A stretch of 64,000 nt of DNA. Origin: Imperialibacter sp. EC-SDR9 (lineage in GTDB: Bacteria; Bacteroidota; Bacteroidia; Cytophagales; Cyclobacteriaceae). The stretch is taken from assembly GCF_902498805.1 (NCBI RefSeq), contig NZ_LR701637.1, positions 434,001 through 498,000 on the forward strand, written 5' to 3'. The notes beneath the pieces are model-generated. The model made no database searches and was not told where the DNA came from. It saw nothing but the letters and a program-made list of their open reading frames with translations. A program made the translations under genes and the position numbers. This document shows positions 51,143 to 59,944 of this stretch, piece after piece; the first letter of the stretch is position 1, and every line of letters starts with the position of its first letter.

Positions 51143-52207
51143 ATGGCACTAGAAGAATACCGGAAGCAGATAGATGACCTGGACAACAGGATTTTGGACT
51201 TATTGGCTCAGAGGATGGAAGTGGTGAAGCAGGTCGGTGACCTGAAAAGAAAGACCAACGCCACGATTTACCGCCCCGAAAGAGAAAAGGCTATCATCGA
51301 CAGGCTTGACAAAATGAACAAAGGATTGCTCAACAGGGCGGCCATTGAAGCCATCTTTCTTGAGATTTTCGCAGTAGCGAGGAATCTGGAGCTGCCTGAA
51401 CGAGTGGCTTACCTGGGGCCGGAAGGAAGTTTTACCCACCAGGCGGCCGAAAGCCGGTATGGGGCAATGAGCACTTACACCTCACTCAACTCCATTGAAG
51501 CGGTGTTTGAAACCGTTAAGAGCGATAGGGCGAGGTTTGGCGTAGTGCCTATTGAGAATAATCAGGAGGGCGTGGTTCAGGAAACAATTGACCTGCTTGG
51601 CCGGTACGACCTCAACATCATTGCCGAGCTGCCTTTGGCCATCCACTTCGCTTTTGCCACTGAGGAAGAAAACCTGAAAAGCATTAAGAAAATTTATTCT
51701 AAAGACATTGCTTTCAGGCAGTGTAGTGCTTTCATCGAGGATCATTTCGACAAAGGAGTGGAACTGGTGCCGGTCAACTCTACAAGCACGGCTGTAAAAA
51801 TAGCTAAGGAAGAAAAAGGTGCGGCCGCTATTTGCGCTCATATTGCGGCCAAGGAATACGACCTTCCGATACTGTTTGAGAACATTGAAGATTCCGGAGA
51901 GAACTCTACCCGGTTCATCATTCTTTGCAAAGGCCATTTTAACGAGCCAAGCAACAATGACAAGACTTCCATTTTAGCACGCCTCGAAGACAAGCCGGGA
52001 GCTTTGGTTACGTTTCTACAGGAATTCCACAAAGCCAAGATCAATCTTTGCAAAGTTGAGAGCCGACCAGCCAAAGAAGGCTCTAATTTTAAGTATATTT
52101 TTTATATCGACTTCGATGGCCATTTCAATGATAGACGGGTTCAAAAGGTGGTGAAGAACTACTGGCACAACATTAAGTGGTTGGGCAGCTATGTGAAGCT
52201 GGTTTAG
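51143..52207 (+). CDS. pheA: Chorismate mutase - prephenate dehydratase
   Basis: A 354-residue bifunctional enzyme. Residues 1-85 are an AroQ-type chorismate mutase (YRKQIDDLDNRILDLLAQRM, VGDLKRKTN, YRPEREKAIIDRL). The dehydratase covers about 92-270 with YLGPEGSFTHQAA, FGVVPIENNQEGVV and NSTSTAVKIA. A C-terminal ACT domain (about 278-354, DKPGALVTFLQEF and KVESRPAKEG) provides phenylalanine feedback. It takes chorismate to phenylpyruvate. The 263-base gap to glyA holds the glyA promoter and nothing else I can support. Confidence 0.96.
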   Translation: MALEEYRKQIDDLDNRILDLLAQRMEVVKQVGDLKRKTNATIYRPEREKAIIDRLDKMNKGLLNRAAIEAIFLEIFAVARNLELPERVAYLGPEGSFTHQAAESRYGAMSTYTSLNSIEAVFETVKSDRARFGVVPIENNQEGVVQETIDLLGRYDLNIIAELPLAIHFAFATEEENLKSIKKIYSKDIAFRQCSAFIEDHFDKGVELVPVNSTSTAVKIAKEEKGAAAICAHIAAKEYDLPILFENIEDSGENSTRFIILCKGHFNEPSNNDKTSILARLEDKPGALVTFLQEFHKAKINLCKVESRPAKEGSNFKYIFYIDFDGHFNDRRVQKVVKNYWHNIKWLGSYVKLV

Positions 52208-52241
52208 TCAAGAAAATAGTTCCATTGAGAAGAACGAAACG

Positions 52242-52318
52242 TACTTTTGGATCGTTTTAAACTCATCTGGGAAATATTTGAGGCCTCAAATTCCAAAGCG
52301 TGACAAACAGCCACGCTT
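52242..52318 (+). promoter_or_regulatory. -7 box and two adjacent dyads upstream of the small secreted protein
   Basis: TACTTTTG at 52242-52249 is an exact -7 box. Downstream lie a perfect 14-base palindrome, TTTGAGG-CCTCAAA (52277-52290), and six bases later a 7-base-pair hairpin, AAGCGTG / CACGCTT (52296-52318). Neither dyad has a U tract, so they look like leader or operator structures and not like a pheA terminator. Confidence 0.45.
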
Positions 52319-52349
52319 GCCTGGAAAAGAACACAAAAAAACCATCGAA

Positions 52350-52865
52350 ATGAAAAAGTTATCAATGCTGGCCGCAGTGGCTATAGCTTTTGGAATTGTG
52401 GTTGAGGCCAGTGCCCAACAAATTGAAATAGGCAAGAACACAAAAATTGAGAGGAGCGAAGTGCCCATTCGGATACTCAAAAGCCTGGAGAATGAATTTC
52501 CGGAAACGAGCAATTTCCAGGATCAAACGTGGTACCTGCACTACATGGAAGGCAAGGGCAGCTTGACGGCAAAAGTGTATAAGGTAGTCATCGAAAACAG
52601 TGATCTGGATTTCACAGCGTACTACAAACCCGATGGGGGGTTTGAAAAGGCTAATGAAATAAAGAAGCACGCCCAACTGCCCGAGGCAGTAGAAGCTACG
52701 ATACATTCGCAGTATAGCAATTGGAAGGTGGTTGATCGAAATGAAATAATCTCTGTGGGCAGGTTCAACCGTGATAGGTTTGAGATACAGCTGGAAAAAG
52801 GCAACCTGGAGCGCCTGATTTTGATATCGCCCGATGGCAAGGTGATCCGGGACAGGCATTCATGA
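52350..52865 (+). CDS. Small secreted PepSY-like protein of unknown function
   Basis: A 171-residue protein with a clean signal peptide (KKLSMLAAVAIAFGIVVEAS, cleavage after SAQ near residue 23). ATG 52350 was chosen because the signal peptide begins there. The mature part contains two similar alpha-beta halves (VPIRILKSLENEFPE... and LPEAVEATIHSQYSNWKVVDRNE...), a pattern seen in Bacteroidota PepSY-like/BLIP-fold periplasmic proteins. No catalytic motif. It is followed by a strong terminator. Confidence 0.7.
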   Translation: MKKLSMLAAVAIAFGIVVEASAQQIEIGKNTKIERSEVPIRILKSLENEFPETSNFQDQTWYLHYMEGKGSLTAKVYKVVIENSDLDFTAYYKPDGGFEKANEIKKHAQLPEAVEATIHSQYSNWKVVDRNEIISVGRFNRDRFEIQLEKGNLERLILISPDGKVIRDRHS

Positions 52866-52887
52866 TGAGCGAAGAAATCAGATCAAT

Positions 52888-52914
52888 AAAGGGGGCGAAT
52901 GGCTCCCTTTTTTT
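52888..52914 (+). terminator. Intrinsic terminator
   Basis: AAAGGGGGC / GCTCCCTTT pair over 9 positions (one G-U), loop GAATG, followed by more T residues (run of seven counting stem end). It lies 22 bases after the small secreted gene and overlaps the stop codon of the convergent GH3 gene by 2 bases. Confidence 0.75.
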
Positions 52915-54439
52915 ATGCCGTAACGTTCATCATTTCCAGCAGGTCGTCAATATACTCCCGGGAATTGGAAAGCCGTGGAACTTTATTTTGGCCACCTAAC
53001 TTCCCTCTTTTTTTCATCCATTGGTAGAAAGTGCCTTCTTCCACCACGTAGAGCACCGGCGCTTCGAGGGCAAGGCCTTTATATCGTTTGGCATCGTAGT
53101 CTGAATTGATTTTTCGAAGTGTGCTGTCCAAAACCTCGATGAACCTGGTTCTGTCCTGTGGAGGCTTAATGAACTCCATCACCCACTCATGAGCTCCCTT
53201 TTGGCCACCCTCAAGGTAACGTGGGGCGGCTGTAAAATTGCTGATCACCGCCGAGGTTTCCCTGCATGCTTCAGTAATCGCCGTTTCTGCATTCTCTATG
53301 ATCAGCTCTTCGCCGAAGGCGTTAATGAAGTGCTTTGTCCGGCCGCTGATTTTGACCCGGAAAGGACTGATAGAGGTAAACTTAACCGTGTCACCAATTC
53401 TGTACCTCCATAGTCCAGCGTTGGTTGTAATAATCATCGCATAGTTGACGCCGATTTCTACCTGTTCCAGTGTTAGTGCTTTGGGGTTATCGTTGCCAAT
53501 TTCCTCAAAAGGGACAAACTCATAAAAGATGCCGTAGTCGAGCATCAGCAGCATCTCGTCTGAGTTCCTTTGGTCTTGTATGCCAAAAAAGCCTTCGGAC
53601 GCATTGTAGGTTTCCATGTAGCGCATGCCATCGGAGGGGATGAGCGCCTTAAAGAGGTCTTTGTACGGGGGGAAAGCTACTGCGCCGTGGAAGAAGACTT
53701 CCAGGTTTGGCCACACCTCCAGGATATTGGTTTTGCCTGTTAGCTCCAGTATTCGCTGTAGTAAGACGACCGTCCATGTGGGCACGCCACTAATACTGGT
53801 TACGTTTTCCTCCAGCGTGGTGGTGGCCATCATCTCAATTTTTTCTTCCCATTCGTCCATCAGCGCAATTTCCATGCTTGGTGTGCGCACAAACTGAACC
53901 CATAGAGGAAGGTTCTTGATGATAACAGCGGAAACATCGCCGTAATAGGAGTTGGCGTTTTTATCAAACTGATTGATCTGCTGGCTGCCGCCAATGGTGA
54001 GGCCCTTGCCTGTAAAAAGCTTGGATTCGGGGTAGTTGTTAACGTAGATGGAAATGAGGTCTTTGCCACCCTTAAAATGGCAGTCTTCAAGTGCCTCCGG
54101 AGAAACGGGGATGAATTTGCTGCGGGCATTGGTAGTGCCCGACGACTTGGCAAACCACTTTACCTCACTTGGCCAGAGCACATTTTGCTCTCCCTTCATT
54201 AATCGGTCAATGTAGGGCGCCAGTTCTTCATAGGAAACAATGGGCACCCGCTTTTGAAAGTCCTCGTGATTTCGAAAATCCACAAAGCCGTATTTGTTGC
54301 CGTATTCTGTGTCCTTACCCCGCTGAATCAGCCTCTGGAAAAGCTCCTCCTGCACCTCAAAGGGATACTTCATGAAAAGCTCGATCTGGTGGATTCGCTT
54401 TTTCATGACCCAGGTCATTATCGAATTGAGAATTTCCAT
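52913..54439 (-). CDS. GH3-family acyl-adenylate/amido synthetase-like protein
   Basis: A 508-residue protein of the GH3 auxin-responsive promoter family. The ATP-binding signature is FAKSSGTTNARSKFIPVS (about residues 90-107); MRYMETYNASEGFFGIQ (about 276-292) is the acyl-substrate/second nucleotide motif; LWRYRIGDTVKF (about 345-356) and the GRTKHFINAFGEELI hinge (about 369-383) follow. Plant GH3 enzymes join amino acids to jasmonate or auxin; the bacterial role is not established. It is the last gene of recJ-lptB-GH3 (12 bases after lptB), an arrangement that may only reflect cotranscription. Confidence 0.88.
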   Translation of the reverse strand: MEILNSIMTWVMKKRIHQIELFMKYPFEVQEELFQRLIQRGKDTEYGNKYGFVDFRNHEDFQKRVPIVSYEELAPYIDRLMKGEQNVLWPSEVKWFAKSSGTTNARSKFIPVSPEALEDCHFKGGKDLISIYVNNYPESKLFTGKGLTIGGSQQINQFDKNANSYYGDVSAVIIKNLPLWVQFVRTPSMEIALMDEWEEKIEMMATTTLEENVTSISGVPTWTVVLLQRILELTGKTNILEVWPNLEVFFHGAVAFPPYKDLFKALIPSDGMRYMETYNASEGFFGIQDQRNSDEMLLMLDYGIFYEFVPFEEIGNDNPKALTLEQVEIGVNYAMIITTNAGLWRYRIGDTVKFTSISPFRVKISGRTKHFINAFGEELIIENAETAITEACRETSAVISNFTAAPRYLEGGQKGAHEWVMEFIKPPQDRTRFIEVLDSTLRKINSDYDAKRYKGLALEAPVLYVVEEGTFYQWMKKRGKLGGQNKVPRLSNSREYIDDLLEMMNVTA

Positions 54440-54451
54440 TGGTGTTGTTGA

Positions 54452-55183
54452 CTAAACTTTTCTTTTTAACTCGAAGTGCTTGCCCAGGTACACCCTTCTT
54501 ACCTGTTCGTCAGCAGCCAGCTCTTCAGCAGTCCCTGATTTTAGCAGTTTTCCTTCAAACATCAAATAGGCCCTGTCAGTTATCGACAGCGTTTCATTCA
54601 CATTGTGGTCCGTGATGAGGATTCCAATATCCTTTTTCTTGAGCTGGGCCACAATAGTTTGGATCTCTTCGACAGCGATTGGGTCTACCCCTGCAAAAGG
54701 CTCATCTAATAATACAAAATTGGGATCAACTGCCAAAGCCCTGGCAATCTCGGTCCTTCTTCTCTCTCCTCCGGAAAGCACCATGCCGAGGTTTTTGCGC
54801 ACATGCCCGAGGCTAAATTCCTCCAGCAGGCTTTCCAGCTTTTCCTTTTGCTCAGCCTTCGGAATATTTCTCATTTCGAGAACAGCCATGATATTTTCTT
54901 CTACACTTAGTTTCCTGAACACGGAGGCTTCCTGTGCCAAATACCCGATACCAAGCTTGGCCCTCCGGTACATCGGCAGGTCAGTAATGTTCTGTTCATC
55001 CAGGAAAATTTCCCCGTCGTTGGGCTTTATCAGGCCTACTATCATGTAAAAGGAGGTCGTTTTTCCGGCACCGTTGGGGCCGAGCAAACCGACAATTTCT
55101 CCTTGCGAAACCTCAACTGACACATTGTTGACAACGCTTCTTCCTTTATACTTTTTTATCAGGTTGTGTGCACTTAGTTTCAT
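54452..55183 (-). CDS. lptB: LPS export ABC transporter ATP-binding protein LptB
   Basis: A 243-residue ATPase of normal LptB length. Walker A is [20 protein letters not shown] (about 33-52), signature [15 protein letters not shown] (about 136-150), Walker [16 protein letters not shown] (about 157-171), H-loop [10 protein letters not shown]. The [15 protein letters not shown] and [11 protein letters not shown] wording is specific to LptB. It powers lipopolysaccharide transport with LptFG, which are not in the window. Confidence 0.95.
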   Translation of the reverse strand: MKLSAHNLIKKYKGRSVVNNVSVEVSQGEIVGLLGPNGAGKTTSFYMIVGLIKPNDGEIFLDEQNITDLPMYRRAKLGIGYLAQEASVFRKLSVEENIMAVLEMRNIPKAEQKEKLESLLEEFSLGHVRKNLGMVLSGGERRRTEIARALAVDPNFVLLDEPFAGVDPIAVEEIQTIVAQLKKKDIGILITDHNVNETLSITDRAYLMFEGKLLKSGTAEELAADEQVRRVYLGKHFELKRKV

Positions 55184-55198
55184 CGATCCTTCCGGGTA

Positions 55199-56899
55199 TT
55201 AATCAAGCTTCAAATCTTTGATGTGTAATTGCATGGTTTTGTTTCCCATAAAATCATTCTCTTCAATGGTATATGCCACATTGAAAGGTGCGCCATGGGC
55301 AATAGCATCGTAGTACTCGCCGAACCCAAACGCAATAGCTTCAAGGGAAGCCTTTGAACCTTCCTGGCTTAAGAACATTTTCAAATGTATGTCTTTCAGC
55401 TGCTTTACCGATTTGGCAACTACGTTGGTGGAGACAAACACCGGTTGCATGTTGCCAGGCCCAAATGGAGCCATTTGACGTAAAATATTGAAAAACTTGT
55501 GGTTGATACCTTCGATAGGAATTGCCAGGTCGATGTCAATGATTGGCTCCAGCATTTCGGGTGTAATTCTTCTGGCCACCACTTCTTCGAACCGTTCCTT
55601 AAAGGCCTCAACCTTGTCCAGATTCATCGTTAGCCCGGCTGCGTACTTATGACCACCGTACTGGTCGAGTAAGTCAGCACACTCTGCTATGGCTTCGTAC
55701 ACATCGAAGCCCACCACTGACCGGGCACTGCCGGTTGCTTTGCTATTTGACTCTGTAAGTATAATAGTAGGCCGATAGAATTTTTCTATGCAACGGGACG
55801 CTACAATGCCTATAACGCCCTTGTGCCAATTTTCTCTATACAGCACAGTCGAAAAAGATTTCTTGAGTTGATCTTCTTCCTCAATAATTGCGAGAGCCTC
55901 TTTCGTAATGTTTTCATCAAAGCCTTTTCTGAGGTCGTTTTTGATGTCAAGCTGGGCTGCCAGCTCTTCGGCTTCTTCCTCCGTTCTTGCCAGCAACAGC
56001 TCCACTGCCGCACCCGCATGATCGATTCGGCCGGCTGCATTGATGCGTGGCCCGATACCGAAAACTACCCGGGTCACTGTCACATCTCCCCGAATACCCG
56101 AAAGATTCTTCAAGGCTTTCAGGCCAGGCAAAGGCGATTTATTAAGCTTCTGTAAACCAAAGTAGGCCAGCACCCTGTTTTCGCCTACAACTGGGACAAT
56201 GTCGGAGGCAATGCTGACAGCCACCAGATCGAGGTAAAGATAAAGCTCCTGGATATCGACCGTGTTTTGTATCGCAAAGGCCTGCATGAGCTTGAAGCCG
56301 ACTCCACAGCCGCTGAGTCCATCAAACGGGTAGTCGCAATCGAGGCGTTTTGGGTCAAGCACGGCAAATGCCTTGGGCAGTTCCGGGCCGGGAAGGTGGT
56401 GGTCGCAAATGATGAAGTCCACACCGAGGGAATTGGCCAGCGCTACTTTCGAAACTGCTTTTATGCCACAGTCCAGGGCAATGACGAGTGTAAAGCCATG
56501 CTCGGCTGCCCAGCGAACGCCAGTTTCCGAAATGCCGTAACCCTCATCGTAACGGTCAGGTATATAATAGTCGATGTTGGAATGATACTTACGGAGAAAC
56601 CCATAAGCCAGTGCCACAGAAGTGGTGCCATCCACGTCGTAGTCTCCATAAATAAGAATTTTCTCTTTTTTGAAAATGGCCTCGCTCAACCTGTTCACCG
56701 CCTTTTCCATGTCTTTCATCAGAAATGGATCGTGTAGCTGACCCAAGTGTGGCCTGAAAAAGGCACGGGTTTCTTCGAAAGTGGAATAGCCTCTTTGAAC
56801 CAGCAATGCTGCCAGGGTATCGCTTACCTTAATGCCTGAAGCCAGCGAATGCACTGTTTCGGGATCAGGTAGGTCTTTGTATACCCATCTTTTGCTCAT
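55199..56899 (-). CDS. recJ: Single-stranded-DNA exonuclease RecJ
   Basis: A 566-residue DHH-family nuclease, close to the usual RecJ length. Motifs: ILIYGDYDVDGTTS (metal-binding aspartates, about 78-91), VIALDCGI, FIICDHHLPG (DHH at about 166-168), GCGVGFKLMQAF, and the DHHA1 domain with GPRINAAGRIDHA and GGHKYAAGLTM. A C-terminal OB-fold closes the protein. It degrades single strands 5' to 3' in recombination and mismatch repair. It leads the operon recJ-lptB-GH3 (15-base gap). Confidence 0.95.
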   Translation of the reverse strand: MSKRWVYKDLPDPETVHSLASGIKVSDTLAALLVQRGYSTFEETRAFFRPHLGQLHDPFLMKDMEKAVNRLSEAIFKKEKILIYGDYDVDGTTSVALAYGFLRKYHSNIDYYIPDRYDEGYGISETGVRWAAEHGFTLVIALDCGIKAVSKVALANSLGVDFIICDHHLPGPELPKAFAVLDPKRLDCDYPFDGLSGCGVGFKLMQAFAIQNTVDIQELYLYLDLVAVSIASDIVPVVGENRVLAYFGLQKLNKSPLPGLKALKNLSGIRGDVTVTRVVFGIGPRINAAGRIDHAGAAVELLLARTEEEAEELAAQLDIKNDLRKGFDENITKEALAIIEEEDQLKKSFSTVLYRENWHKGVIGIVASRCIEKFYRPTIILTESNSKATGSARSVVGFDVYEAIAECADLLDQYGGHKYAAGLTMNLDKVEAFKERFEEVVARRITPEMLEPIIDIDLAIPIEGINHKFFNILRQMAPFGPGNMQPVFVSTNVVAKSVKQLKDIHLKMFLSQEGSKASLEAIAFGFGEYYDAIAHGAPFNVAYTIEENDFMGNKTMQLHIKDLKLD

Positions 56900-57058
56900 T
56901 TATTGCTGCGATTGAAGTACTTGGGAAATATGAAAAACAGGTTATTTCCAAAAATACAAATTCAATCGATTGATGAGCGATAGTCTGTAAAGAAATGAGG
57001 AGAATATGATGACATGCCCGAAAGGAGCGTCGGGGGTCAATACTCTATTTGAAAAATA

Positions 57059-57280
57059 TCAAAAGTCCAGCTCGAACTCTCTCTTCTTGAAATAAGTATC
57101 GAACCAATACTCATAGTTGGAATAGTCGATACAGTCTTCAAGCTCAACGCCGTCGTTGATCAGGCGCATGATACTTTTACCTGGCAGCCACGACAGCAAA
57201 GCGTTGGCCTGGCGCATTGGCAACTGAGAAAGTTGAATGAACTTTTTACCGTTGAGGTAGATGGGTTTTAACTTAAACAT
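57059..57280 (-). CDS. 73-residue orphan protein under a repeat-array promoter
   Basis: A small, soluble, aromatic-rich protein. Residues 1-40 read FKLKPIYLNGKKFIQLSQLP, then a basic/hydrophobic helix (MRQANALLSWLPGKSIMRLI); the C-terminal third is acidic and aromatic (DCIDYSNYEYWFDTYF). No known domain recognised. It is supported as a gene by its sensible composition, by a one-mismatch -7 box (TACGCTTG on the minus strand, 57308-57301) and by an upstream array of 11-base-spaced GTTAA repeats. It stands alone between recJ and a cytochrome gene. Confidence 0.6.
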   Translation of the reverse strand: MFKLKPIYLNGKKFIQLSQLPMRQANALLSWLPGKSIMRLINDGVELEDCIDYSNYEYWFDTYFKKREFELDF

Positions 57281-57327
57281 GACCCTTTGAATTTATTATG
57301 CAAGCGTACTACTTTATTTTTCCCAGG

Positions 57328-57365
57328 ACGTTAAAATGATGTTAAAGGTTCGTTAATTTTAACGT
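57328..57365. promoter_or_regulatory. GTTAA direct repeats at 11-base spacing with a long dyad
   Basis: GTTAA occurs at 57330, 57341 and 57352, exactly one helical turn apart. The outer arms also form a perfect 10-base inverted repeat, ACGTTAAAAT (57328-57337) and ATTTTAACGT (57356-57365). Three same-strand sites at 11-base spacing are how OmpR/PhoB-type response regulators usually bind. The array lies upstream of the 73-residue gene's candidate -7 box, at about -26 to -62. Confidence 0.55.
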
Positions 57366-57422
57366 GTACTCTCCTGAAAGACAAGAAATTATAGGTAAGC
57401 CCCTAAAGCCTGCAAAAATAAA

Positions 57423-58538
57423 CTATTGTGAGGGAGTGCTTGCCTCCAATTCTGATATCCACTGACGGATAAGAGCAACTCCCTCCTTGTGTTGTAGCGA
57501 CCGGCCAAGCTCTGGCATCATTATGCCCGGGTTGGTTGACTCCATTCTGAAAACAAGTATAGACTCTTCTGGTTTGCCAGGCACAATTCCATAAAGCCGC
57601 CCTCCTGATCCTTTGCCAGCTGCGACGGGTTTTTTCATGATGCCATACTTACTTCTTTCGGCGACGTCAAAGGTGAGAAATAGCCCCGATGTGTTGGCTG
57701 AACCTTTCGGGTGGTGGCACGAACCACAGTTGGCGTCGAGATAGGCTCTGGCGGCCAGACTGACGTTGGCATGTGCGGAGTTCCAGTCAGGAAATGCCCC
57801 CAATGCGGCGGCTTCGTCCCGAAGGTCAAGAAGTCCCTTGCTTTTCCAGTAACTCAATTGATTTTGAGTAGTGCCTTCGGGGTAGGTGTAGTCTCTATTT
57901 AGCTGCGAAATTTTTGGGCCCAGGGGAATCACTGCGTTGGATCGGCCGTGGCATGTTTTGCATTGATTTATATCCGGCACTGAGTAGCTTACTTTTTGCA
58001 ACACGCCATCTTGCTCCAGTTCAACATCGATATTGCCGCCAGCTACTTCAAGAAACGCCTCCGTTTGCTCATCGTTCCAAATATAGGTCAGGGCCTTCCA
58101 GTCTTTGTCCGTCTTTTCTATCACCCTCGTTTCCATCAGCTTTCTGCCAGCCTCGTTTTTAGCGGGATAGTGGAAAGTTTTGATGAGCCTGGTGCCAACA
58201 GGAAAATCAAGCGAGCCATCTTCCGACACGGTGATAACTTTATCTGGAGGCACGGCCACAAACCTGCTTTTGTCGGCATAGTCAGAGAACAATGGCATGT
58301 TGAGGTCGTAGGGGACAATACCTTTGCCTGGTACTAAATCCGATAGTTTTCCTTCGAAGAACACGAACTCCGACAGCTTGTCGGGGCCAAGTGAAAGAGG
58401 TTGCCTGTTTTGCCGGATATTGTCGTTGTTCGTTCTTAAAGAAGCAGGGACAAGTCTTTGACTTGCTTCTTTTTTCTGGCCTGAGTCACAGGCAGCAAAA
58501 AAAGCAAAAAGGAAAAGGACGGCAACAAAAAACCTCAT
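57423..58538 (-). CDS. Dihaem c-type cytochrome lipoprotein (HNE_0200/SO_2930 family)
   Basis: A 371-residue protein. N-terminal lipoprotein signal with lipobox FFAAC (Cys17). Two haem c sites, CKTCHG (about 192) and CGSCHHP (about 275), and late conserved segments MPELGRSLQHKEGVALIRQWI near the C-terminus. This fits the TIGR03806 family, which is consistently found with a TIGR03805 parallel beta-helix protein, exactly as here (4-base overlap with the upstream gene). It is expected at the outer or inner membrane facing the periplasm. The biological role of the pair is not established. Confidence 0.87.
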   Translation of the reverse strand: MRFFVAVLFLFAFFAACDSGQKKEASQRLVPASLRTNNDNIRQNRQPLSLGPDKLSEFVFFEGKLSDLVPGKGIVPYDLNMPLFSDYADKSRFVAVPPDKVITVSEDGSLDFPVGTRLIKTFHYPAKNEAGRKLMETRVIEKTDKDWKALTYIWNDEQTEAFLEVAGGNIDVELEQDGVLQKVSYSVPDINQCKTCHGRSNAVIPLGPKISQLNRDYTYPEGTTQNQLSYWKSKGLLDLRDEAAALGAFPDWNSAHANVSLAARAYLDANCGSCHHPKGSANTSGLFLTFDVAERSKYGIMKKPVAAGKGSGGRLYGIVPGKPEESILVFRMESTNPGIMMPELGRSLQHKEGVALIRQWISELEASTPSQ

Positions 58539-59818
58539 AGCGAAGCAACTGGTTTTTCTAAAACGACCGGGGGAAGCACATTTCCTGAACAGGTGTGTGC
58601 ATCAATATCCCGGTTGCTGTCTTCAAAATCATTGGCTGCGTCCATATTGGCAAACGATGCGCCACCGTTCTCTTGCACACAGATTATTTTGTCATTTGGA
58701 TCAGCCGTAATCCCATCCCACAGAATGTCAGGAATGGAGAGTCCGAATTGCCATACGAGCAGATAGCCAATATCACTTTTGAGAGAGGGCAAAGTAAAGC
58801 TACTGGTGATGTTGTTATCGTGAATAAATACGCCAGAGGGGATAGGATTGTAGTTTTTGTCAGCTTTATAGGCGACTTCATTCTGCGACATCTGTGCGTC
58901 GCCGTCATTCGAATCGTCCATGGCTGCTGCTGCCATCACAAAGTCATAGCTGATAACAGACACTCCTGCCGTTCTGTTTTCAGATACCTTGTTGTTAAAA
59001 ATTTCTACTGATGTCATCGCCAGCACCATCACGCCTGTGCCGGGAGGCACCGAGGCCACTATGTTCCCTTTAGGAGCGAAGTTTCGGAAATTATTGCTAC
59101 TTACCTTGTTGTCAAACACCCTGACGTTTCCCCCTAATTGGGAAAGACCAGGCAGGTCAAAAACCAGGATGCCACCAGTGTTATCATAGGCTTCATTGTT
59201 AAAAACATCAGCGCTCGTGGTATTTTCTATTTCGATGCCGGCCACGTTGTTATAGGCAGTAGAGTTGCTCACTATAACGTTGTGCGATTGCCCCACATAA
59301 ATGCCAGCGTCGGAGGCACCGATAGCCACACATCCATCAATCAAAACATTTTTGCACATCACAGGGTAGATCGCATAAGCCCCGTTGGTTTCTTCGGGCT
59401 CACCTGTCCACTCCGATTTCACGTTGATCAGCTCCAGGCCGTTAATGTCTTGTATTTTTATGTTGTCGCCGACTGCATCTCTGATCGTTAAATCTTTGAG
59501 CACGATCTTGTTTCCGTTCTGAATTCTCAGGCCTTCGGCTCCTTCTGTTTGCTCGTGGAAGGAGAGAATGGTTTTGTCCATTCCAGCACCCATAATGGTG
59601 ATGCTGTCTTTTCCTTCCAAAGTAAGGCTCCTCTTAAACACATAATGGCCGGGTAATATAACGATAGTATCCCCAGCTTCGGCCATAATGAGCCTGGTCT
59701 GCAAGTCCTGAGAAATATCCTTGTAGTCGGTATCTTCAAAGGCGATAGCCCTGGTAACAGGGTCACCACAGGACGCTACAAGCAAAGCGAAGAGGGCCAA
59801 AATAAAAAAGTACTTCAT
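58535..59818 (-). CDS. Parallel beta-helix lipoprotein (TIGR03805-type)
   Basis: A 427-residue lipoprotein with lipobox LVASC (Cys17). From about residue 50 it forms a right-handed parallel beta-helix with NosD-like steps: LEGKDSITIMGAG, LKDLTIRDAVGDNIKIQD, GIYVGQSHNVIVSNSTAYNN, GIEIENTTSADVFNNEAYDN. The C-terminal ~90 residues, containing CVQENG and CSGNVLPP, are a separate cap. The fold is shared with carbohydrate-binding and polysaccharide-acting proteins, but no catalytic site is recognised. It heads a two-gene operon with the dihaem cytochrome (ATGA overlap). Confidence 0.87.
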   Translation of the reverse strand: MKYFFILALFALLVASCGDPVTRAIAFEDTDYKDISQDLQTRLIMAEAGDTIVILPGHYVFKRSLTLEGKDSITIMGAGMDKTILSFHEQTEGAEGLRIQNGNKIVLKDLTIRDAVGDNIKIQDINGLELINVKSEWTGEPEETNGAYAIYPVMCKNVLIDGCVAIGASDAGIYVGQSHNVIVSNSTAYNNVAGIEIENTTSADVFNNEAYDNTGGILVFDLPGLSQLGGNVRVFDNKVSSNNFRNFAPKGNIVASVPPGTGVMVLAMTSVEIFNNKVSENRTAGVSVISYDFVMAAAAMDDSNDGDAQMSQNEVAYKADKNYNPIPSGVFIHDNNITSSFTLPSLKSDIGYLLVWQFGLSIPDILWDGITADPNDKIICVQENGGASFANMDAANDFEDSNRDIDAHTCSGNVLPPVVLEKPVASL

Positions 59819-59944
59819 GAGTCAGTGTTGTTCAAAATGTTAATGTCGCAAAGTAAAAATAAAAAACATCAGGACAATTGAGGCGATTCTAGCAATGAAT
59901 GAAACCACACTTTTTTCTTTTTGCCGACCTTCCTATCTTTCCAA

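Noticed and set aside
56900-57058. Terminator or small RNA between recJ and the 73-residue gene
   Set aside because: No stem with a U tract and no promoter-like box that stands out; nothing supportable.
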